Shown piece after piece: positions 36,384 through 47,733 of a DNA stretch of 64,000 nt. The stretch comes from Gelatoporia subvermispora B (lineage: Eukaryota > Basidiomycota > Agaricomycetes > Polyporales > Gelatoporiaceae): the NCBI GenBank assembly GCA_000320605.2, contig KB445791.1, positions 727,260-791,259 of the forward strand. Direction: 5' to 3'. The translations under genes were made by a program, and so were the position numbers. The notes under the pieces are model-generated. The model was not told the origin of the DNA and searched no databases. It saw nothing but the letters and a program-made list of their open reading frames with translations. Position 1 is the first letter of the stretch. Each line of letters begins with the position of its first letter.

Positions 36384-39300
36384 CTAGTCAAAATCCTCGA
36401 AGTTCCAATCGTCCTTGCCATTGTCATCATCTGACGAGGGTATCTCGATGTACTTCGGTGCCTTCGTCCTGGCCGCGCGTTTCGGCGCCTCACTTCGTGA
36501 GGGCGGTGGTGGTGCATCATCCATCGACACGTCGTCCTCGCTTTCGATCACCTTCTTCGCTGCCTTCTTCGCAGGTGCTGACTTGGAACTGCTCGAAGAC
36601 GTCTTTCGTGCAGTGGATGCCTTGGCAGCTGCTGCCGCAGGTTTCTTATTGAAGAAGTCGGTCACAGATGCTTGCGCACTATCCAGTTTCTTCTTCTTGA
36701 CAGGCTTGAGGGACATGTCGTCGCTATCGTCCAGGTCTATGTCAGGGCTGTGATTGCATGTCAGTGACGGCATGCTACCAAAGGTCACGAACATAACACA
36801 CCTCTTCCGCTTCGCTGCCGGTGCTGCTTTGGCTTTACCCTTGGATTTGGGCGCAATGATCTCACTGTCTGAGTCGTCATCGTCCTTTGCCGCCTTCTTA
36901 GGCGCAGCCTTCGACTTCGGCTTAGCTTCCACCAACTCGACATCCGACTCAGACTCAGACTTTGAGAATTCCTTCGCAGGCTTCTTCGTCACTGGTTTGA
37001 TGATCTCGAAGTCAGATTCGTCATCGTCCTTGATCGCTTTCTTTATAGGCTTTCGCTTTGGCGGTGGAGGGACGTCATCATCATCCTCGTCCTTGATCTC
37101 GATCTTAGAACCCGAGGGCACGACAGCAATGGGCTTCTTGGCAGTCTTCGAGTCGGATACCTTGCGTGGCTTGGCGGCAGCCTTGATTGGCTTAAAATCG
37201 AAATCGTCATCATCCTCGTTGGTCTTCTTCTTGCTGACAAGCTGTTGCAGAGTCGCCTGCTTCCGCTTGCCCTTCTTGCTGCTGGCCTCCGCAGTCACCA
37301 GCTTGTTCTCCCACCGATCGCAGTTGTCCTGAACGGCGTTCGTTAGTCTATTGCGGGATCACCAGATCATCATAGTATTCACCCTCCACTCCTCAAGGAA
37401 GACATCGAGATCTTTCTGCCAAATCTGGATCGGAGTGAGCTCCAGAAGGGCCAACAGCTCTGTCTCCTTGTCTTTGGCTTGTTGCACGAGTTTATCGATC
37501 TGCATCGCATATCAAAAAGAACGGCTTTCTCGACGGGTACGGGGCGACATACCTTCTCCTTAGTCAAACTGTAGATGGCCATGCCGAGCAAGTAATCATA
37601 GTCGGTGGTGGCAGCGTTTGGAGAAGTGTCGTCCTCATCCTCGAGAGCGTCCTCGGTCTCACCCGCAGCCTTGGCCTTGGCGACCTTCGGGAACGGACGG
37701 AACTCGAGCTTGCGCAATTCAGCCACAATGTCAATCTTTTTGCGGTTGGACACGACCAGTTCCCTGTCGACAATCATCTTGACGAAGCGAGCTTGGTTGC
37801 TGAGCCTGTCAAGCTGGAGCTGGAGCTCGTTGGCGAGGTAGTCCTACAAACAATTGATATCGTGAGACCTGGGTAGCCACAGCATAGCAAGCAGTGTTAC
37901 CTTCCGCTTCTGGTAGTATGCGAGACGCTTGGGGTAGTACTCTTCGACGATCTCCTCAGGCGAGTTGTACTTCCTGATCTGCCCATCGAAGTCGAAGCAG
38001 ATCATGTTGCTCGTGTTGATCTTTCCAGTCAGCTTAAAGAACTCTTGGAGGCCCTGCTGCTCCGCCTTCTCGAGGTCGTTGGCGGTCATGTTGATGACGA
38101 AGTGGACATTCATGTTATCGTGGTGCTCCTTGTAGTCCTGCACGGAATGTCTCAGAATATGTGCGTCATGAAACTCCGGCTATCTAGCCGTACCTTGATG
38201 ACGCCATCGCCCTTCTCGCCGCACATAGCCTCGAGTTCAGCCTTGTAGTTCTGCGTCCACTTGTGGATAGGCAGCTCGGTGATTTCGACGGTTGTGTCAT
38301 CGAGCTTGTTGACAACACCAAGCACGTCGTACTTGTGTTCACCGACCTTCTTGATTGTGCCCTTGAAACCGCGCCACCAAGGAAGCATCGGGACCTGCTC
38401 CTCACCCGCCATTAGACGCCTGATGTTTGCAACGATGTCCTCCGGGTTGTAGCTCGGGACAGAGGTACTCCAACCTAACATATCTCAGCGACAGCTACGC
38501 TTACGATGAACAATGTCCTTACCTGTGCCAATACCCTCAGCACCGTTGATCAGAATCATAGGAAGAACGGGCAGGTAGTAGTCGGGCTCGACGACGTGGT
38601 TGTCCTCAGTCTGGAAGTTCATTAAAGGATCATCTGCCGGGTGGAATACCTTCCGCGTGATGGGCGACGGTTCAGTGAAGATGTACCTAGCCGAGGCATG
38701 GTCCTTTCCACCCTGATCACGAGTACCGAACTGACCATTCGGCATGAGGATGTTCATGTTGTTGCTGCCGACGAAGTCCTGTGCGAGGTTGACAATCGTC
38801 TGCATCAAACTCATTTCTCCGTGGTGGTATTGCGCGTGCTCGGAGACATAACCGACGAGCTGGGCGACCTTGATTTCTGACTTAAGACCACGCTTGAAGC
38901 AGGACCAGAGGACCTTCCTCTGACCCGGCTTCAGACCATCCGCAACAGACGGAATGGAACGGATGTTGTCTGCCATCGAGAAGAGGATCAACTCCCTATT
39001 GATGAAGTCCGAAAACTTGATCTGCCTCTGGTCGTGGTTCAAGAAGGTACCGGGCTATTTGACGATAACAATTGGCATGTGTGAGATATAAGACTGATGA
39101 AACATACCCTGAATTGACGCAGCCATTCCTTCCGTTCGTCTGCTTTCTTCTTGCTGAAAGCCATTTCAATGAGCTCGTGATCGCCTTCCTCTGTAGGAGC
39201 GAAGGGAATCATGTGCTTGCGCATATTCTTGAAGTACTCGCGCGCGTCAGAGTCAACGCTCGTTCCCAGACCCTGTGGATCTCAGGGTCAATCACAAATC

Positions 39301-41639
39301 GGACACCCGATGTATCAGCGACGGACCTTGTAGTACTTGACCTTCCAGGTGTGAGAGTTGGGAGTATTCTCGACCCATTGCTGGTACTCAGGTACGGTGA
39401 AGAAGTCAACCTTCTTGTCACCCTTCGACACCTGTGGCCATATTATCAGCCAATGCTCACACTGGACAGCCCTCTTCCACATACCCTAACAATAGGCGTG
39501 ATAAATTCGAGGAAGAATCCGGGGATCTTGAGCAGCGAGGGATAGAAATGATCAAGATAGTTGAGTAAAAGACCCTTGATATGCGAACCATCGTGATCCT
39601 ATACAACCGTCAGCCTCCGCCTCGAATTCAAACGTCGTGTGCGATGCACCTGATCGGCCATGATCATCAGCTTCCCATAACGAAGCTGGCCAGCATCCTT
39701 GTAGTCCTTGTTGTGTTGCAGGCCGAGAATTTTCTTGATGTTCTGAATTTCCTCGTTCTTCATGATCTGATCGTGCTTTGCATCTCGAACGTTAAGAAGC
39801 TTGCCACGAAGTGGGAAGACACCGAAGTTGTCACGGCCAACGACACCGAGACCAGCCACGGCAAGAGACTTGGCGGAGTCACCTTCCGTCAGGATTAGGG
39901 TACATTCTGAGGCCTTCTTAGAGCCGGCGTTGTTCGCATCGGACAGCTTGGGAAGGCCTGTGAGGCTAGGTGGAGTCTGTAAGTGTCTGTGCAAACGATG
40001 TGGTAATAAAGTCTTACCGAGTACGTCGAGAGCCATCAGTCTTTTTCATCTGCTGATCGGCCTTAAACTTCGCCCAGTTGAGAATGTGTTCGATAATCGC
40101 CGACTTTTGAACCTTCTTCATGAAATCTTCCGACAAGACCGGCTTCGTACCGAACTTGCTCGTGGGTAATGTGAGCGTCTCCTTAGTCTGACTGTCGAAC
40201 GTCGGGTTCTCAATCAGGGCATTGACGAAGATCCACATGTGGTTCTTGATCTGACCCGCCTTCACTGCAGCGGCCTTATTCTTCTTCGATATCGCCGCGA
40301 TGAGGTTCTTGGCGATCTGGTCTGTGATGAGCGTGACATGGGTGCCGCCCTTGACAGTAGAGATGGAATTGGCGAAGGAGACCTGCTGAAATGTGCCCTC
40401 GGATACCGCGAAAGCGACCTCCCAACGCTTGCCGATCTGCTCGTAGATCATCGTCGGCTTAGGTTGCGCAGCGCCGCCCGAGATATCCGTCGCCTGTTCC
40501 GCAGCGGAGCTCAGGTACAGTTCGACGTACTGCTTGAAGTTCTTGATCTTGAGACGCTCGTCATTTAGGAAGACCTTGATATCCTTGACGGTACCCGCAA
40601 GATCGTGCACACGCTTCTTCAGCAGCGCAACTGTGTCGTCGTCGATTGAGTCCATGCCGAAGCGCTTCAGGTCAGGCTTGAAGGTGACCCTGGTGTATTC
40701 CTCGTTACGCGCGTTCTTCGTGATCTTCGCCTTGCCCATTTTACTCATGTTATCGGTCCAGGTCTGCGAATACTTCTGACTGGAGTTCTTGTCCGCGGTC
40801 TCGACCGTGAACTCAGTAGAGTATATGTTCGCGAGTTTGGCACCGAAACCATTACGTCCACCGGTCAGCTTCTTCTCGTCATCGTCGTAATTGGATGAAG
40901 ACAAGAGGTGACCAAAGATGAGCTCGGGGATGTACATCTTCTCCTTCGAGTGCATCTCAATGGGAATACCACGGCCACTGTTGTAGACGGAGATAAGGTT
41001 CTTCTCGGCGTCGATTGTGACTTTGATGGTGTCCATAGTCGGGTCATTGATCTAGAACACGTTGAGCCTTCAATAGCACAAAGTACAGCACATGGCATAC
41101 CTTGTTATCCGCAGCATTGACGAGAATTTCATCGACGATCTTGAAGAAACCGGGCACGTACGAGATCTCCTTATGCGCCATACGCTTCAGCTCTGAATCC
41201 CATACCCACATGGGTTGTGTGATGGTCTCGACGCTGCCAATGTAGGAATCCGGGCGTTTCAAGATGTGCTCGAGTTGCGAGAGCTGCGGAGACGCGTCAG
41301 CGCACGCATATACTCTGCCATTTACCTCAAACTCACCTTCGTGTAAGTCTCGGACGCACTCTTCTTCTTGCCATTCGTTGCAGTTGCAGCCACAGTTGGC
41401 GCGCTTGTACCAGCATCTTCGTTCACGTCGACGTCCGAGTCCGAATCTGCGTTCTCATCTTTATCTACAAGTACCTTCTTCTTTGTGGCCTTGGGTTTTG
41501 CGGGTGCCTTCGTAGCCTTCGGTGCAGCCTTCGCTTTGGGGGCAGCCTTAGCCGTCTTCTTGGGTGCGGGCGCGTAGCCATCCGACTCCGAGCCCGAAGA
41601 GATCGCGTCGAGGTCGAAGTTCTCCTCCGAGGAGCTCAT
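36384..41639 (-). CDS. TOP2: DNA topoisomerase II
   Basis: The essential type IIA enzyme that decatenates chromosomes by passing one duplex through another. Start ATG 41639-41637 (MSSSEENFDLDAISSGSESD) with an acidic and Lys/Ala-rich N-terminal tail. The GHKL ATPase has VDEILVNAADNK, YNSGRGIPIEMH and the GGRNGFGAKLANIYS loop. TOPRIM carries LTEGDSAKSLAVAGLG, PLRGKLLNVRDA and MADQDHDGSHIKG. The cleavage domain has ADGLKPGQRKVLW and the active-site tyrosine in ASARYIFTEPS, followed by HPADDPL and NGAEGIGTGWS. The C-terminal domain is long, acidic and lysine-rich, with many SDSE/DDDD casein-kinase-like sites, ending DWNFEDFD-TAG. About 1,450-1,500 residues over about fifteen exons. All catalytic residues are visible and the gene appears intact. 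Confidence 0.96.
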
Positions 41640-42183
41640 CTTCACTGCTGTGCTTGCTAGTCGCGCTTGGTTGGTGAGTGTCGGTTGTCGAAAGAGTGTC
41701 TTGAGAGGGTCAGTAGGCGGACGGCCGGGAAGAAGACCGGATATGGAGGGTCGCGTCCAAGTTGAACGGCGCCCATCGCGGTCGCGTCGCGCGTCCGCGT
41801 CTAGCACGTGACTGTACTGCCGCACCTGCCCGGAAAATTTGGCCGGCACCGGGCTGCGAGACGACCAACTTCTAGCCGCACCCTTGCTATTACTGTGCAG
41901 GCCCTGCTCAGATAAACCTGCGCGGAGGTGCGGTACACGGCTCTGCAAAACACGACAGGCATGGGATGGGATCATTCACCCCTGGACAGAGATGGCGGAG
42001 GACGGAAAGAGGACTTTATACCCAAAAAATTTCGGTGACAAGCTTATGTCACGGCCGTAACACCGCGGATCCGTCATACAAATTCTCCACACTCTCGTAT
42101 CATAAACATATAGGCTACAAATACGACACGCGCACAGGAGTGTCGACGCAGCGTGCGACCGAAGAAATAAGCTGGCCAACATA
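41640..42183. other. TOP2 promoter region / GCN20 3' region
   Basis: About 540 bases between TOP2 and the GCN20-like gene, both on the minus strand. A CG-rich stretch (tcgcggtcgcgtcgcgcgtccgcg, 41776-41798) contains CGCG-type sites near the TOP2 start. No gene is seen. Confidence 0.4.
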
Positions 42184-45100
42184 TCACGGACGGGCCTTGA
42201 TATTGCTGACAATGAGACTCTAGAGCGTGACAAGGTGTGATCAGAGCGGGCTTCGAAGTATTCCTTTCTTGGTCAACTCACCTTGTACGCCTGTACATCT
42301 CCCTTGAATCTGGTGACTTGCCGATCTGCGCATACCCAGAGCTGAAAGAGGGATAAGACATGAAACATTGAAGTGCGGAGGGTTGACAAACCTCCTTCGC
42401 GACTGTCGTGATGAACCTCTCATCGTGAGAGATGATAATGACGCCACCGTTCCAACCGTTCAATGCCGCCATGAGGGCATCGAGACCCTAACAGTTGTCG
42501 TTAACAACTTCACAATTCCAAGTCAAGAAGGGCGCACCTCAATATCCAGGTGGTTAGTGGGCTGCATGAGAGGTGTGTCAGATGGGATTAAACGTGTCCA
42601 GATACTCGGAACTCGCCTCATCCAGCAGCAGAACATGCGGTCTCTGCAACGACAGTACCGCAAATGCCACACGCGACTTTTGACCACCACTGAGCGTGGC
42701 AATTTGCTGTAAGCCCGTCATACCGCTAATCTGGAAGTTGCCCAAGTGCGAGCGGTACTCCTGCTCTGTCCTACCAGGGAACTTGGACTGCAAGAATTGC
42801 ACAGGTGTCATCGATGGCGTCAGATTGTCAACATGATGCTGCGCGAAGTATCCTCTGCAGACTCTGGGTCAATAGGAACCTTCAGCTTATCTGAGGACGT
42901 GACATACATCCTCAACCGTCCGTTCTGTGTGACATGCCCAGAGAAGGGCTTCAGCTCTCCAGTCAGCAACTTGATGCTACAGAAGAATGAGTTAGGTCTG
43001 GAAGGTCCATCAGAAGGAGTTCTTACAGTGTCGACTTTCCGGCGCCGTTGGGACCGACGATCGCGATACGGGAGTCCAGGCCAACGTCGAAATTAATTCC
43101 TGTCAAAAGTATATTGTCTGGCGTATAACCAAACGACGCTTCGTTCAACTGCAACAATGGTGGGGATATCTTTTCCGTTTCCGGGAACTTGAAGGTTTCT
43201 GTCTCTTCCACTTCTGGCGGAGTGAGTTCCGGCAGCTATAGTGTTAAGGAGTTGGTACCCAATCGCAATATCGTGGTAAACTAGAACAAACCTTCTCAAG
43301 GATCTTGATCTTCGACTGTGCTTGAGCCGCGCGGTTGGCGTTGTATCGCCAGCGGTCGATGAATGCTTGCAGATGCTTGCGGTATTCCATTTGCGTCTCG
43401 TATTCCTTGCGCAGGTTCCGGTCACGTTCGGATTTTGTTGAGTAGAACTGTGTGAAGTTTCTGTACAAGATTGTCAACGTCTATGATAACTACGATGATG
43501 AAAGAAGATCCTGACCCTTTGTAGTAGTCCAGTCGTGCGGAATGCATGTGGACGATATCCGTGGCGACTGCATCCCTATTGGGTTGTCAGCACACGGAGA
43601 GTCGGGGAAATACGCGTGGTCTTACAGGAATGCACGGTCGTGAGAGCTGGACAAGGCACCTGAGTACTTAGTAACACACTGAGGCTAGAAAGAACATACA
43701 CAACGAGTAGAGTGCCCGGCCATGTCTGCAGATAATCCTCAAGCCAGGCAAGGGCGTTCAAATCGACTGCGGGCCATCATGAGTACAATCTCCGATGTCA
43801 TAAAATGATACATACTGTGATTCGACGGCTCATCCAGCAGCAATAGTGCCGGCTAAACACCATTGTGAGCTAGGTAGGAAGGCTGCACAGGATGACAACG
43901 CACCTTCACGAACAGCGCTCGCGCCAGCGCGAGTCGCATCCTCCAGCCACCACTGAAAGACTTCGTCGGCCTCTGCTGGTCCGCCTCGCTGAAACCGAGA
44001 CCCGCTAGCAGCGCCGCAGCGCGTGCGGGGCCACTCTCCGCCTCCATCTCTGCCAGACGCGCATGCACTTCTGTCAGTCGAGTCTGCGCCTCATCACGCG
44101 CGTCCTCAAAGCGCTTATCGTCGCCTTCGCCCTCAAGCTCCGCAAGTTGTGCGTTCAACGTTGCCTCCTCGCGCAAGAGTGTGTCACGCCAGACGTCTGC
44201 CTTGAGCACGGACTCAATGGCGAGTGTATCGTCACCGACGATCTATGCCAGGCAAACGGAATCATTGAGCAGAGCAATCGTGAGCCTAGAAATAACTGGG
44301 CGCACCTCCTGCTCGACGAAGAGAATGGTAATATGCGCCGGGATGGGCACTTCACGCATAGCGATGTGCCGCAGCAGTGTAGACTTTCCAACACCGTTCC
44401 GACCGATGAGACCGTACCTCCTTCCATGTGCCAAGGTAAGGGAAGCTCCAGAGCTGTTAACACATAGCTTAGGAGGCAAATGACTATGTATTGTGACAAC
44501 ACGCACAGGATACGGTTTGAGGCAAAGCTGACGTCGATAGAGGGGAGGTGGATGTCTTTTGACTTGTTCTTGGCGGCAGATGCGGCATCGAGAGGGTTGA
44601 TCTTGAGGAACATCTCCTCGTAGGATTGCTGCAATGAACTCCATTAAGCCTTGGCCGACGTTTAAGCCAATGGAAACACGAGGGTGCACCTGCTTCTTGT
44701 GTTGGTCCAACAGCTTGGATCCTTCGTACAGATTCCGCTTGGAGCGCTTCTCGATCTTGGCCTGTAAACCACGCTAATAAGAACACTGAAAGTCTCGGCC
44801 ATTTGTAGACGTTGCGCACCCGGAGTTTTGTCTCTTGTTTCTCAAGCTTCTTCATGTCCACACGAGAAGCTCTGAGGTCTCATTAAGGACATTGCACTGT
44901 AGCGTTTAAATCGTCGCACTCACTTCCCCTTGTTGATGCTCTCCAAGTCAACACCCTCCGAAAATGCAATCGTGCTGCTCATAGTTGTCTTGCTCATATC
45001 CATGACTTTGTCCAGTCGTACGAGACCGGAGTTGTTCCCTGCTTGAGTCTTCTCCGCCTTCTTGCTCAAAGGCTCCTCCAACATCTTCTCAAGCTTCTCC

Positions 45101-45312
45101 ATGACCTTGTCCACGTGTGGACTCAAGGCCTGGCGCGAGGACGATGGCACAGCGGAAGCGAGGATCTTTCGTGTGATTTGGAGGACATCTTCGTCTTCAG
45201 CAGCATCGTCGAGGTCGAGGAGGTAGCCAGCAAGATACTGAACAACGATCTCTTCCATTCCGGGAAGAGATGTGCGGATCTCATCCGCAATGTCCTCAGT
45301 AGTGACCATCAT
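42184..45312 (-). CDS. GCN20: ABCF-family ATPase, Gcn20/ABCF3-like
   Basis: A soluble twin-ATPase that binds ribosomes; Gcn20 works with Gcn1 to activate Gcn2 on uncharged tRNA. Start ATG 45312-45310 ([20 protein letters not shown]), with the helical N-terminus typical of Gcn20/ABCF3 (about 130 residues). ABC1 has Walker [14 protein letters not shown], signature [16 protein letters not shown] and Walker [18 protein letters not shown]. The linker is [23 protein letters not shown]2 has Walker [11 protein letters not shown], signature [12 protein letters not shown] and, across a GC-AG intron (42562-42616), [13 protein letters not shown], then IIISHDERF. The C-terminus reads [34 protein letters not shown] (42186-42184). 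There are no membrane segments, so it is not a transporter. About 730 residues over about fifteen exons. Both ATP sites are intact. Confidence 0.92.
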
Positions 45313-46437
45313 AGCGCCGCAATAGACCTTCAGGGACGAGCGTGGAGGAGATAAATGCGAACTACCTAACTCGGAAGGGAGCGCGCCGAAGGAGGAAGTC
45401 GAGCTTTGGCGCTCGAAGTCGTGAATATTTGTCTGCGTCGAGTAGCAGGTGCATGGGAGAATCTGGGCTGTTCTACTCGTTCTGTATCAAGCAAATCCCT
45501 ACACAGGTGCTATGTGTTGCAGCCGCGTTCCGAATTACATCCAGACACTCTGCTTCAACCGCCTCTCGGACCCCATCTGCACTGCAACTTATGAGTCCAT
45601 CTGCATCGACTTTAGCGTCTTCACGGGTCTTCACAATGTCCGTCTGGATGAAAAGGATTCTGTGGGGGTGTCAAAGGCTCGTACAGCTCTTAAGCCCAGT
45701 ACGAGGCTGTTCGACGTCCAACTCGTGTACTCAAACACCGCGGGCACGATGTAGCAGACCGAGGGCGAAGTTCAGTGCCAGTATCAGAGACCAGAGACTA
45801 GGGTAATACTGCCTGCGACAGCTTTTGCATGAGAATTAACGTTTGGTGCTCGTCTCATCGCAGTAGCATTCTATGCACAAAGTACTAAGCTGCAGCACTA
45901 TGAAAGACGTTGGAAGCGCGCTGAGCCAGGCTGAACCCCAACAATCGGGCGAGGGCGGCTTCATGACCTGGGCCATACCGACTTGTCGTCCACGTTTCAC
46001 GCTATGCAAAGAATCGCAGATCTGATGAGATGAACTAGAATGGGGCCCTCTGAAAATTTGGGACGACTTGGATGAGTCGCCGCTGCATATCGTAAATCCC
46101 TTACGTAAGGTGACGACCTGTTTCAACCAAAGTCTCTCCCGGCCACAACCTGCGAATTCTCTGCGACACCCCCACGTACTCTTTGCTCCCAGGCACCCCT
46201 TCTCCGTTTTCGCTCTCAATCCGTCTCTGAGATATCGAACTATCTAACGAACTTACGATTCTGCGTCTGCTTTGTGCTATCGTAACGCTAGACTCCTGTC
46301 TATATCACACCATCTACTGCGGCCTTGACCAAGATCAAAACCTTGCGAAACATCGCACCTTTACGCTTTGTCTCGAGTTGCAATCTGTCACGGACAAACG
46401 CTTGACGCCAGCCTCTATCTGAAGAGAAGCTCACACC
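45313..46437. other. intergenic region, no supported gene
   Basis: About 1.1 kb. A minus-strand frame at 45836-46219 and plus-strand frames at 45342-45806 are Cys/Ser/Arg-rich translations with no motif, typical of non-coding reading. The leader-like pyrimidine tract at 46240-46430 suggests the promoter of the next gene. Confidence 0.45.
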
Positions 46438-47474
46438 ATGCTGCAAGGCTCGCCTGATATGAAGGATGAGCTGGATTTGTCAGGAGTTGGCGGCCGATTT
46501 GAGCAGCGCAAACCGCAGGGAGAGCAGTTCACACCTACCCGAAATCAGTATGTAGTCATATCTCATCTTTCATATTTGTACTTACGTGTGCCACTCGGTC
46601 CATAGTGGCAGTTTGATGCCACCATTTGGAATGAATAACGTCACGCATCTACCGACCCCCCAAAGGTGAGTATTTGAGCAACTGTGTTCTACCCTTCCGG
46701 CGAGGCTGTCAGTGTGGATCCGCACCTCGCGCAAGAATATGGTACATGGAGCTGCTCGCTGGCTACTACATCTTCCGTTGCTGGAGCAGGAGATGTTACC
46801 GCGACGACCTCCGACCAGATCTTCCACGGCATGAGATGCCGTCGCGGCAATATATCTACTCTCCATGCAATCTTTCTTCAACGTCAGCCCAACGGGAATG
46901 CAGTGTCTGTCGGTGGCTCGTCGCAGAATGTCCGGTCTTACATTGTCCAGTTCCTATGTCGAGTCTCAAAGGTCCGCGATATACGAGTGTAATGGACAAC
47001 GTCTCGCTGGAAGATGATGACCTTCGCACATCTCCTCTTTTGACAACCTACATTCTGATACTGAATGATGGTCTAGTCCAGGGACGTATGATGGATATTC
47101 GTCGACGTTTGCTTATGATCCCGAATCTCCTGCGCCGAACGGGTCAGTCATATTCTCAGTCATTGCCATACATATACTCAGGCATGTCCCATCTGCCTTC
47201 CAGGTTGCAGAATTCAAGAGCCGTACCCTTCTCAATGTTCGAAACAGCGGCTGATTCGCAGAGGTGCGCCTTCAGCAGCACTATCTCTTCCATGCCACCT
47301 GACCCGATATACCCGATCGTAGGCCAGATGAGGTTTTGTCCACATCCGGGTCCTTCATCACTCCGGAGTCGAGGTGAGCTTGCTTCATGAGGGAACGCTC
47401 TCTACAGTCCTAACCGTTCGTCTCAGCCCTCTTATGCCGCGACGAGCGTTATCTCCCGTACCTGCACCGATCCC
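46438..47474 (+). CDS. unresolved gene, possibly disrupted
   Basis: Three first exons are convincing: ATG 46438 (MLQGSPDMKDELDLSGVGGR) to 46547; 46606 onward (SLMPPFGMNNVTHLPTPQ) ending before a 47-bp GT-AG intron; then VDPHLAQEYGTWSCSLATTS and SSVAGAGDVTATTSDQIFHG. Further right another frame has a strong coding look (SSPGTYDGYSSTFAYDPESP), but it is preceded by an in-frame TGA at about 47073-47075. The last piece reads SPNRSSQPSYAATSV up to a GT at 47475. I could not find one set of GT-AG introns that joins all pieces, so either splicing is complex or the gene carries a nonsense mutation or frameshift. Composition (Ser/Pro/Tyr-rich, no transmembrane segment) suits a transcription regulator, but no DNA-binding domain is visible. 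Confidence 0.4.
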
Positions 47475-47733
47475 GTAAGATTTATATGACACTCGCCTTG
47501 ACTGTCATTGAGTATCCTTCAGGGGTCCTTCCTTCTTTCCACGCACGCCACGGGCACATAGCCCCCCACGGTGGGTACCCCGAACGCGCTGGCAGTGTGG
47601 TCTCGTATTTACATGCTACCGCAGGTCCGCCCCATCAACCGCCCCCACACTCGCGGACCCGTATGCGATCACACCACCTTCTCTGAGCAATTCGCGCGAA
47701 ATCACCCCGTCCTCCCGCCTCTCCTCGCCCTTT

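Noticed and set aside
42184..45312. ABC membrane transporter
   Set aside because: Two ATPase domains in one chain with no transmembrane segments and the ABCF linker mark a soluble translation factor.
47060..47090. Selenocysteine codon at the in-frame TGA
   Set aside because: Fungi of this group are not known to use selenocysteine, and no hairpin element is seen; a mutation or missed intron is far likelier.
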